Of a stretch of 6,178 bases of DNA, positions 1 to 5,134 are shown piece by piece. Below the pieces are notes generated by a model that saw nothing but the letters and a program-made list of their open reading frames with translations, was not told where the DNA came from and did no database searches. The stretch's first letter is position 1. Each line of letters opens with the position of its first letter. Source of the DNA: Aquirhabdus sp. (GTDB lineage: Bacteria > Pseudomonadota > Gammaproteobacteria > Pseudomonadales > Moraxellaceae); contig JASLGO010000017.1 in the NCBI GenBank assembly GCA_030150135.1, positions 1 through 6,178 on the forward strand. Reading direction: 5' to 3'. A program made the position numbers and the translations under genes.

Positions 1-1
1 A

Positions 2-1018
2 GCTGTTCTGATCACAGCTCCGCTATCAATTGCAGCTCATGCAGAATATACAGGTCTAGGTCTGACTCTTACTCCTTTGGTAGGTAATCAGTGGTTTGAC
101 GGTAAGAGCAAAAATTCTGATGCGCTTGGTTTTCAACCGCAACAAGATGTACTAGGTGCATTTGCGCTTGGTTACGAATTAACACCTTCATTGGCTGTTG
201 AAGCTGAATATAACGATACTCGTAATACTGCAAAATACCCAGGTGGTAAAGTTGACGGTAGCGCTCGCTCAATCGAAGGTAACTTCTTGTTGAATAGTGA
301 CTTTATTACTCACAACTACGATGGCCGCTTTAAGCCTTACGTTTTGGTTGGTGCAGGTCAGCAACGTCTTAATTATGGAGCAGCAGGTAAGAGCATAGAT
401 ACCATTGCAAACTTAGGTTTGGGTGCTTTCTATCGTATCAACGAAGCGTTGGCGTTCCGTATCGAAGGTCGTGCTGTTGAGAACTGCGATCATTCGTTGA
501 CAGATTATAAAGCATTGACTGGTTTGCAAGTTACTTTGGGTGGTCACAAACGTCCATACGTAGCACCAGCACCGGTTGAAGTTCCACCAGCACCGGCACC
601 AGCACCAGCACCAGTTGTTGTGCCGCCACCAGCACCGGCTCCAGAACAACTGACTGAAGATTTGAAACTTGAATTGCGCGTGTTCTTCGACACCAACAAA
701 TCAGAGATCAAGAAACAGTATCAACCCGAAATTGCTAAAGTTGCAGACAAACTCAAAGAGTTCCCAAATGCAACTGCAGAGATCAAAGGTTATACAGACA
801 GCACTGGTTCACGTAAATTGAACGATCGTTTGTCTCAAGCACGTGCTGAAGCTGTTAAAACTTCATTGTCTACAGACTACGGTATCGACGCAGGTCGTTT
901 GACTGCAAAAGGTTATTCATGGGATGATCCTGTTGCATCAAACAAAACTAAAGAAGGTCGTGCTCTGAACCGTCGCGTTGTCGCAGTGATCGCTGGTAGC
1001 CGTACAGTTACTAAATAA
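2..1018 (+). CDS. ompA: OmpA-family outer membrane protein, 5'-truncated
   Basis: This is an outer-membrane beta-barrel protein that anchors the outer membrane to peptidoglycan. The frame is open from base 2, so the start codon and first residues lie outside the window, and 338 residues are visible. Residues 1-14 are the end of a signal peptide (ending IAAHA), with likely cleavage before Glu15. An N-terminal barrel domain runs to about residue 186 and includes NYDGRFKPYVLVGAG and LGLGAFYRINEALAFR. A Pro/Ala-rich linker covers about 187-215. An OmpA-like periplasmic domain follows. It contains FFDTNKSEI, GYTD (Asp codon 797-799) and NDRLSQARAEAVK (Arg codon 842-844). This Asp and Arg correspond to the pair that binds diaminopimelate in Acinetobacter OmpA. 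The protein ends at SRTVTK and lacks the Ala/Gln-rich tail I recall in A. baumannii OmpA. A TTG at 77 could be taken as a start, but it lies inside the mature barrel. The family is certain; true OmpA versus a paralog is slightly less so. Confidence 0.93.
   Translation, partial: AVLITAPLSIAAHAEYTGLGLTLTPLVGNQWFDGKSKNSDALGFQPQQDVLGAFALGYELTPSLAVEAEYNDTRNTAKYPGGKVDGSARSIEGNFLLNSDFITHNYDGRFKPYVLVGAGQQRLNYGAAGKSIDTIANLGLGAFYRINEALAFRIEGRAVENCDHSLTDYKALTGLQVTLGGHKRPYVAPAPVEVPPAPAPAPAPVVVPPPAPAPEQLTEDLKLELRVFFDTNKSEIKKQYQPEIAKVADKLKEFPNATAEIKGYTDSTGSRKLNDRLSQARAEAVKTSLSTDYGIDAGRLTAKGYSWDDPVASNKTKEGRALNRRVVAVIAGSRTVTK
590..613 (+). repeat. Ala-Pro hexamer tandem repeat in the OmpA linker
   Basis: Four consecutive 6-base units, GCACCG followed by three GCACCA, encode Ala-Pro dipeptides in the linker between the barrel and the peptidoglycan-binding domain. 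Degenerate copies flank them at about 563-575 and 626-640. Gain or loss of a unit would keep the frame and change only linker length. The repeat is seen directly; length variation between strains is an inference. Confidence 0.8.
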
Positions 1019-1049
1019 GAGTTAGTAGTTATATTCTTTAGTAATATTT

Positions 1050-1085
1050 AAAAAAGACAGCCGCTTTAAAGTGGCTGTTTTTTAT
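1050..1085 (+). terminator. Rho-independent terminator of ompA
   Basis: Stem ACAGCCGC (1057-1064) pairs with GTGGCTGT (1071-1078) with one G-T wobble around a TTTAAA loop. An A-run precedes it and a T-rich run (TTTTT then ATTTT) follows. It begins about 38 bases after the ompA stop and should separate ompA from typA. The upstream A-run pairs with the T-run, so it may also work weakly in reverse. Confidence 0.9.
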
Positions 1086-1155
1086 TTTGAGAGTTTAAAA
1101 AAATTATTTCATAGAGTGTTTGACGACTTGGTCATCAATTATTCACTTTTTCCTG

Positions 1156-1161
1156 TATAAT
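1156..1161 (+). promoter_or_regulatory. Candidate -10 box of the typA promoter
   Basis: A perfect TATAAT lies 33 bases upstream of the typA ATG, predicting a transcript start near 1168-1170 and a leader of about 25 bases. No good -35 hexamer is found at 16-18 bases: the sequence there is around CATCAA (1133-1138). A small dyad, TGAC-N6-GTCA (1121-1134), occupies the region where a -35 or an activator would sit. The hexamer is seen directly; its promoter role is inferred from position. Confidence 0.6.
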
Positions 1162-1190
1162 GCCGCGTCATTTTTATTTATTCGCGGCGT
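1160..1190 (+). other. GC-rich dyad between the typA -10 box and start codon
   Basis: GCCGCG (1162-1167) and CGCGGC (1183-1188) form a perfect 6-base inverted repeat around a 15-base AT-rich centre. It extends by one G-T and one A-T pair to 1160-1190. It stands out in AT-rich surroundings. If transcription starts near 1168, the left arm is not transcribed from this promoter, so the repeat would act at the DNA level or only in read-through RNA from ompA. No function can be assigned from sequence alone. Confidence 0.5.
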
Positions 1191-1194
1191 TTTC

Positions 1195-3030
1195 ATGTCT
1201 GAGTTAAAACATCTACGCAATATTGCCATCATCGCTCACGTTGACCATGGCAAAACAACACTTGTTGATAAATTACTTCAACAATCTGGAACCTTTGGTG
1301 ATCGTGCTGCCGAAGTTGAGCGCGTAATGGATTCCAACGCAATCGAAAAAGAGCGCGGCATTACCATTTTAGCTAAAAATACTGCTATTCGTTGGACTGA
1401 TAAGAAGTCTGGTCAAATTTACGATATTAACATCGTGGATACCCCAGGACACGCCGACTTCGGTGGTGAAGTTGAACGCGTGTTGTCGATGGTTGACTGT
1501 GTTCTATTGTTAGTGGATGCGGTTGATGGACCAATGCCACAAACTCGCTTCGTCACGATGAAAGCTTTCGCACAAGGTCTTAAGCCAATCGTTGTGATCA
1601 ATAAAGTTGACCGCCCAGGTGCACGTCCTGATTGGGTTGTTGATCAAGTTTTTGATTTATTCGATAACTTGGGCGCAACAGAAGATCAGTTGGATTTCCC
1701 AATTGTTTATGCTTCAGCATTGAACGGTATTGCAGGTTTGTCGCCTGATGCGATGGCTGACGATATGACACCATTGTTTGAAACCGTTGTTGAAAAAGTT
1801 GCTCCACCACAGGTTGATCCTGATGGCGCATTCCAAATGCAGATTTCTAGCTTGGATTATTCCAGTTATCTCGGTGTTATCGGTGTTGGCCGTATCCAAC
1901 GCGGTTCGGTGAAGACTAATACACAAGTTGTGATTGTTGATAAAGAAGGTAACAAGCGCAATGGTCGTGTCCTAAAAATTATGGGTTACCATGGTTTGGA
2001 TCGTATCGATGTAGACAGCGCACGTGCTGGTGATATTGTTTGCGTGACCGGTATGGAAGGTTTGAATATTTCTGATACGTTGTGTGATCCACAAAATGTT
2101 GAAGCATTGCCGCCGCTTACTGTGGATGAGCCGACTGTTAGCATGCAGTTTATGGTGAATAACTCACCTTTTGCGGGTAAAGAAGGTAAGTATGTGACTT
2201 CACGCGCAATTCGTGATCGTTTGGATCGTGAATTGATTCATAACGTTGCATTGCGTGTTGAAGATACAGATTCGCCAGATCGCTTCAAAGTTTCTGGTCG
2301 TGGTGAGTTGCATCTTTCCGTTTTAATTGAAAATATGCGCCGTGAGGGATTTGAGCTCGGTGTAGCACGTCCTGAAGTCATCATGAAAGAAATCGATGGC
2401 GTGAAATGCGAACCTTATGAAAATGTCATGTTTGATGTTGAAGATCAACATCAAGGTAGTGTCATGGAACAAATGGGCTTGCGTCGTGGTGAAATGACTA
2501 ATATGGAAGTCGACGGTAAAGGTCGTACCCGTATTGAAGCTACTGTTCCTTCACGTGGTTTGATTGGTTTCCGCTCAGAATTCCTGACCATGACTTCTGG
2601 TACAGGTATCATGACTTCGAGCTTCTCGCATTACGGTCCTGCGCAAGTAGGTTCTGTTGCGAAACGTCAGAATGGTGTATTGATTTCAATGGTGCAGGGT
2701 ACTGTACTAGGTTACGCACTGTTTACTCTCCAAGAGCGTGGTCGCCTGTTTGCATATCCGCAGCTTGAAGTTTATGAAGGTATGATTGTTGGTATCAATT
2801 CGCGTAGCGATGATATGGCGGTTAATCCGACTAAAGCGAAGCAGTTATCTAACGTCCGCGCCAGTGGAACTGATGAGGCGATTGTATTAGTTCCACCAAT
2901 TCGCCATACACTTGAGCAAGCACTTGAGTTTATTGAAGACGATGAATTGGTCGAAGTTACACCAAAATCAATTCGTCTGCGTAAGCGCTATCTGACTGAG
3001 AATGAGCGTAAGCGTAATAGCCGTGGTTAA
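1195..3030 (+). CDS. typA: Translational GTPase TypA/BipA
   Basis: TypA is a ribosome-binding GTPase of the EF-G/LepA superfamily. It assists 50S subunit assembly and translation under stress such as low temperature. The product is 611 residues, close to the usual family length. The G domain has all motifs: G1 AHVDHGKTT (14-22), switch I ERGITI (53-58), G3 DTPGH (82-86), G4 NKVD (136-139) and G5 SALNG (174-178). A beta-barrel domain follows from about 200, then two EF-G-like alpha/beta domains, including SGRGELHLSVLIENMRREGFE. The family-specific C-terminal domain ends in a basic tail, RLRKRYLTENERKRNSRG. I chose the ATG at 1195 because the protein then begins MSELKHLRNIAIIAHVDHGK, as expected for the family. 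A TTG at 1120 would add 25 residues but would translate through the TATAAT box. No clear Shine-Dalgarno precedes 1195. The gene stands alone between two terminators. Confidence 0.97.
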   Translation: MSELKHLRNIAIIAHVDHGKTTLVDKLLQQSGTFGDRAAEVERVMDSNAIEKERGITILAKNTAIRWTDKKSGQIYDINIVDTPGHADFGGEVERVLSMVDCVLLLVDAVDGPMPQTRFVTMKAFAQGLKPIVVINKVDRPGARPDWVVDQVFDLFDNLGATEDQLDFPIVYASALNGIAGLSPDAMADDMTPLFETVVEKVAPPQVDPDGAFQMQISSLDYSSYLGVIGVGRIQRGSVKTNTQVVIVDKEGNKRNGRVLKIMGYHGLDRIDVDSARAGDIVCVTGMEGLNISDTLCDPQNVEALPPLTVDEPTVSMQFMVNNSPFAGKEGKYVTSRAIRDRLDRELIHNVALRVEDTDSPDRFKVSGRGELHLSVLIENMRREGFELGVARPEVIMKEIDGVKCEPYENVMFDVEDQHQGSVMEQMGLRRGEMTNMEVDGKGRTRIEATVPSRGLIGFRSEFLTMTSGTGIMTSSFSHYGPAQVGSVAKRQNGVLISMVQGTVLGYALFTLQERGRLFAYPQLEVYEGMIVGINSRSDDMAVNPTKAKQLSNVRASGTDEAIVLVPPIRHTLEQALEFIEDDELVEVTPKSIRLRKRYLTENERKRNSRG

Positions 3031-3051
3031 GTTGTTGAGAGATTGAGTAAG

Positions 3052-3080
3052 AATGCCGTCCAATAGTGACGGCATTTTTT
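3052..3080 (+). terminator. Rho-independent terminator of typA
   Basis: A perfect 9-base stem, AATGCCGTC (3052-3060) with GACGGCATT (3068-3076), encloses a 7-base loop (CAATAGT). The T-run continues to 3080. It begins 21 bases after the typA stop, and nothing in it suggests another role. Confidence 0.93.
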
Positions 3081-3099
3081 ATGGATATTGGTTTTTGAG

Positions 3100-3111
3100 T
3101 GATCATGATCA
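3100..3111. other. Perfect 12-base palindrome TGATCATGATCA
   Basis: This self-complementary 12-mer, equal to two abutting TGATCA copies, lies about 20 bases past the typA terminator and 165 bases before mscL. The rest of the 3081-3276 interval holds a possible promoter, a second palindrome (TGTATATACA, 3183-3192) and the mscL ribosome binding site, but no credible ORF. The symmetry is exact; an operator role is speculative. Confidence 0.35.
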
Positions 3112-3167
3112 GAGTTGGTTTACTGTGGTGTGTGTTTTATCTCGTAGATACATCACGATACTCGAAG

Positions 3168-3194
3168 TTTTCATAAAAAACGTGTATATACAAT
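3168..3194 (+). promoter_or_regulatory. Possible mscL promoter
   Basis: TTTTCA (3168-3173, 4 of 6 matches to the -35 consensus) and TACAAT (3189-3194, 5 of 6 to the -10 consensus) are separated by 15 bases, shorter than ideal. The predicted leader would be about 75 bases. A competing weak candidate is TTGCTT (3221-3226) with TAATGT (3242-3247), also at 15 bases. mscL must have a promoter here because the typA terminator lies upstream, but which site is used is uncertain. Confidence 0.3.
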
Positions 3195-3263
3195 ATCAAT
3201 GGACAAGCAGTAGCTTACTTTTGCTTGAATAAATCTGTAAGTAATGTTTTTGAATTAACTTTT

Positions 3264-3267
3264 GGAG
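3264..3267 (+). promoter_or_regulatory. Shine-Dalgarno of mscL
   Basis: GGAG lies 9 bases before the ATG at 3277 and decides this start. Another ATG at 3269 is only one base from the GGAG and reads just three codons to a stop overlapping the real start, so it is not the gene start. Confidence 0.75.
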
Positions 3268-3276
3268 TATGACTGA

Positions 3277-3705
3277 ATGAGTATAGTGCAAGAATTTAAA
3301 GCCTTTGCGGTCAAAGGTAATATGATCGATTTGGCTGTCGGTGTGATTATCGGTGGCGCGTTTGGTAAAATTATTGATTCATTCGTGAATGATATGATTA
3401 TGCCTGTCATTTCTTTTATTATCGGTGGAAAAGTAGATTTTTCTAAACTATTCATCATATTGGGTGATAATCCGCAGCATTTGGATACGTTAGATGCTTT
3501 GAAGAAGGCCAGTGTTCCTGTGCTTGCGTATGGTAGCTTCGTGACAATTATGATTAATTTCTTCTTGTTAGCGTTGGTTGTTTTTGTGATGGTGAAAATG
3601 GTGAATAAACTGCGTACAACTGAGCCAGCTCCTGCGCCAGCTCCAACACCTGAAGATGTCGTGTTGTTGCGCGAAATTCGAGATGAGTTACGTCGCCGTT
3701 CGTGA
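3277..3705 (+). CDS. mscL: Large-conductance mechanosensitive channel MscL
   Basis: MscL is a homopentameric inner-membrane channel that opens under high membrane tension and releases solutes during hypo-osmotic shock. The product has 142 residues, slightly longer than E. coli MscL (136). The N-terminal amphipathic segment MSIVQEFKAFAVKGN leads into the pore-lining helix TM1 (about 16-45) with the family signature DLAVGVIIGGAFGKI. It keeps Gly22, Gly26 and Gly30 and has Gly27 where E. coli has Ala. A periplasmic loop covers about 50-84. TM2 (about 85-112) contains YGSFVTIMINFFLLALVVFV. A Pro/Ala linker (EPAPAPAPTPED, 116-127) connects to the C-terminal helix bundle (VVLLREIRDELRRR). The gene appears monocistronic, with its own ribosome binding site and a terminator 11 bases after the stop. 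It is convergent with the small gene to its right. Confidence 0.97.
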   Translation: MSIVQEFKAFAVKGNMIDLAVGVIIGGAFGKIIDSFVNDMIMPVISFIIGGKVDFSKLFIILGDNPQHLDTLDALKKASVPVLAYGSFVTIMINFFLLALVVFVMVKMVNKLRTTEPAPAPAPTPEDVVLLREIRDELRRRS

Positions 3706-3715
3706 TGAAGGCTAG

Positions 3716-3752
3716 ACATAAAAAAACGACTGATTCAGTCGTTTTTTTATGT
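3716..3752. terminator. Bidirectional terminator between mscL and the convergent small gene
   Basis: This is a perfect 37-base inverted repeat: 18-base arms around a single central base at 3734. The core CGACTGA/TCAGTCG is flanked by A7 on the left and T7 on the right, so either strand gives a hairpin followed by a U-run. It begins 11 bases after the mscL stop and ends 40 bases beyond the stop of the - strand gene at 3793, fitting a shared terminator for converging transcripts. Confidence 0.92.
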
Positions 3753-3792
3753 GCATTAAATCTAAAGTCTTGATAGCAATTGCTTAATTGGA

Positions 3793-4182
3793 TTAGTTAT
3801 TGGCATCGCCATCGTGAGTCTGATTGATTGCGCGGTTTGCATTATCTTGACCTTCCGTGCAACCCAAGCAGCGCCAGAATGTCATTTTAGCTGGAGCAAC
3901 TACAAGAGTTTTTGCGCTTTCTTCTACGTTTCCGCCTAAAGCACTAAATGGTAGGGTGACTACAAATAGACCTACACCAATAACGGTTGCGGCGATCCCT
4001 ACAGGACGGACGAGACCTGCATCAATGCCCATCGCCCATACGCTAGGTCTGCTGCTCACTGTACCTGAACCATCTTCTATAACATCGGTAGCAGAGGCGG
4101 CCATGGATACGCTCATCATACTAGCAAGAGCAACTGCGGTGATTGCGCGTTTCATTTTTTTCCCTTGATTCAAAGTGTTCAT
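3793..4182 (-). CDS. Small exported or membrane protein of unknown function with FWRCLGC tail
   Basis: The 129-residue product has no function I can assign. It starts with a signal peptide: the basic MKR at 10-12, a hydrophobic core to about 27, and likely cleavage after Ala-Ser-Ala at 31. The mature part has RPSVWAMGIDAGLVRP (45-60), then a hydrophobic Gly-rich stretch, about 61-83 (GIAATVIGVGLFVVTLPFSA), that could be one membrane helix. A conserved-looking segment, TLVVAPAKMTFWRCLGC (92-108), carries two cysteines spaced CxxC, and a polar tail ends in DGDANN. I recall similar proteins in Acinetobacter, sometimes labelled multidrug transporter, but a single short helix does not support that name. 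Two in-frame starts exist, at 4182 and 4155, each with a Shine-Dalgarno; starting at 4155 gives 120 residues and a more classical signal peptide. It lies 95 bases after mutM and may receive read-through. The gene is likely real: coding frame, signal peptide and terminator all agree. Confidence 0.8.
   Translation of the reverse strand: MNTLNQGKKMKRAITAVALASMMSVSMAASATDVIEDGSGTVSSRPSVWAMGIDAGLVRPVGIAATVIGVGLFVVTLPFSALGGNVEESAKTLVVAPAKMTFWRCLGCTEGQDNANRAINQTHDGDANN
4162..4166 (-). promoter_or_regulatory. Internal Shine-Dalgarno for the alternative start at 4155
   Basis: On the - strand AAGGG lies 6 bases before the second in-frame ATG (4155-4153), which begins MKRAITAVAL. The upstream site at 4193-4189 (GGGAG, 6 bases before the ATG at 4182) is at least as good. 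Both starts are therefore plausible and sequence alone does not decide between them. Confidence 0.45.
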
Positions 4183-4208
4183 GACGTACTCCCTTTATTA
4201 TTACTGCG

Positions 4209-4237
4209 ACTCTAACGCGAGTTGAACAGTCTTGCAA
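4209..4237 (-). promoter_or_regulatory. Possible promoter of the small exported protein gene
   Basis: On the - strand TTGCAA (4237-4232, 4 of 6) and TAGAGT (4214-4209, 4 of 6) are separated by exactly 17 bases. The predicted transcript start near 4202 would give a leader of about 20 bases containing the GGGAG site. The matches are moderate. The -35 lies within a palindromic CTTGCAAG (4231-4238). Confidence 0.35.
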
Positions 4238-4277
4238 GTGTTTAGACTTCTGAGTTGTTTATTCTAATCGAAAAAAA

Positions 4278-5096
4278 TTATATTTGCTGGCAAGTTGGAC
4301 AAAAAGCACTGGCGCGTTGTCCTATTTTGACTGTTTCGATTGAGGTTTTGCAAATATGGCAAGGTTCATTGGCTCGGCCATATACATCGAGTGTTTGTTG
4401 AAAATAGCCATTTTCACCTAAACCATTCACATAGTCGCGAAGGGTTGAACCACCTAAAGCAATTGCTGCGGTTAATATTTGTTTAATTTCGCTGGTGAGC
4501 GCGACGACTTCTGTAATCGTTAAACTCTTTGCTGGGCGAAGGGGGTGGATTTTGGTGTGAAATAAGGCTTCAGTTGCATAAATATTCCCTACGCCAACAA
4601 CGATATGATTGTCCATGATTGCTGATTTAATGGCGATGGATTTATGCTGTAGTTTGTTCCAGAGGTAGTCAGCATTGAACTCTGTGCTCAGTGGTTCAGG
4701 TGCAAGTTTGCTGAGTAAACTTTGGGTGTCATCATTGAGCCATAGAATGGAACCAAAACGACGTGGATCATGATAGCGAAGCTGAATGTTATTGAAACTA
4801 ATCAAAACATGGTCATGTTTTCTCAAGTCGCGATCAAAGGGAACTAAGGTTAAGCTACCAGACATACCTAAGTGAAGCAGCACGCAGTGCTCTGTGGTTT
4901 TCCCATGACCAAAATGCGCCAAAATATATTTGGCACGTCGTTCAAGGCGAAGCAACGTTTGTCCATTCAAGCGATGGAGGTCATCGGGAACAGGCCAGCG
5001 CAGGCTGGGCTGATGAATAGTGACGTTTGTAACAGTCTGGCCAACAAGTGGCATCAGACTGGTCTTGGTGGTTTCGACTTCAGGGAGTTCAGGCAT
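4278..5096 (-). CDS. mutM: Formamidopyrimidine-DNA glycosylase MutM/Fpg
   Basis: MutM is a base-excision repair enzyme that removes oxidised purines such as 8-oxoguanine and formamidopyrimidines and cleaves the resulting abasic site. At 272 residues it is close to E. coli Fpg (269). It begins MPELPEVET: after Met removal Pro2 is the nucleophile that forms the Schiff base, and Glu3 is the acid/base. Other family residues are present: Lys56 in RRAKYIL, Met78 in LGMSGSL (helix-intercalating residue), Arg112 and Phe114 in HDPRRFG, Lys157, and Asn171 in VGVGNIYATE of the helix-two-turn-helix. The C-terminal zinc finger is complete (Cys246, Cys249, Cys266, Cys269), with the DNA-contacting Arg261 in GQRAS between the pairs. 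The finger separates it from the related endonuclease VIII mainly together with the PELPEVE start and this Met/Arg/Phe set. It begins 38 bases after the ubiB stop, so the two are probably co-transcribed. No hairpin terminator is visible after the stop. Confidence 0.97.
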   Translation of the reverse strand: MPELPEVETTKTSLMPLVGQTVTNVTIHQPSLRWPVPDDLHRLNGQTLLRLERRAKYILAHFGHGKTTEHCVLLHLGMSGSLTLVPFDRDLRKHDHVLISFNNIQLRYHDPRRFGSILWLNDDTQSLLSKLAPEPLSTEFNADYLWNKLQHKSIAIKSAIMDNHIVVGVGNIYATEALFHTKIHPLRPAKSLTITEVVALTSEIKQILTAAIALGGSTLRDYVNGLGENGYFQQTLDVYGRANEPCHICKTSIETVKIGQRASAFCPTCQQI

Positions 5097-5098
5097 AG

Positions 5099-5111
5099 GA
5101 TTGATCCAATC
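5099..5111 (-). other. Small hairpin at the mutM ribosome binding region
   Basis: On the - strand GATTG-GAT-CAATC forms a 5-base stem with a 3-base loop, ending two bases before the mutM ATG. The only Shine-Dalgarno-like sequence (GGA) sits at its loop, with weak pairing to the ribosome expected. The hairpin is seen; an effect on mutM translation, for example through coupling to ubiB, is speculation. Confidence 0.35.
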
Positions 5112-5134
5112 TGGTCAAGCAAAGTGTGATTGAA

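Noticed and set aside
77..79. TTG start for the OmpA frame
   Set aside because: The frame is open to base 2 and upstream codons encode a signal-peptide end and the first barrel strand, so the real start is outside the window.
413..649. Trp/Cys-rich - strand ORF in ompA
   Set aside because: Its composition is just the reverse reading of the Ala-Pro hexamer repeat.
1120..1194. N-terminal extension of typA from a TTG at 1120
   Set aside because: The extra 25 residues do not belong to the family, they run through the TATAAT box and GC-rich dyad, and the ATG at 1195 gives the canonical TypA N-terminus.
3183..3192. LexA-like operator at TGTATATACA
   Set aside because: It lacks the CTG-N10-CAG spacing of E. 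coli-type boxes, and Acinetobacter is known to lack a canonical LexA.
3269..3280. Three-codon upstream ORF overlapping the mscL start (ATGA junction)
   Set aside because: Its ATG is one base from the GGAG, too close for initiation; probably chance.
3255..3719. 154-residue - strand ORF covering mscL
   Set aside because: It is an antisense shadow of mscL with low-complexity content from the Pro/Ala linker, and it has no recognisable domain.
3857..4168. 103-residue + strand ORF opposite the small exported protein gene
   Set aside because: The opposite strand carries a signal peptide, ribosome binding sites and a terminator, while this frame has no coding signature.
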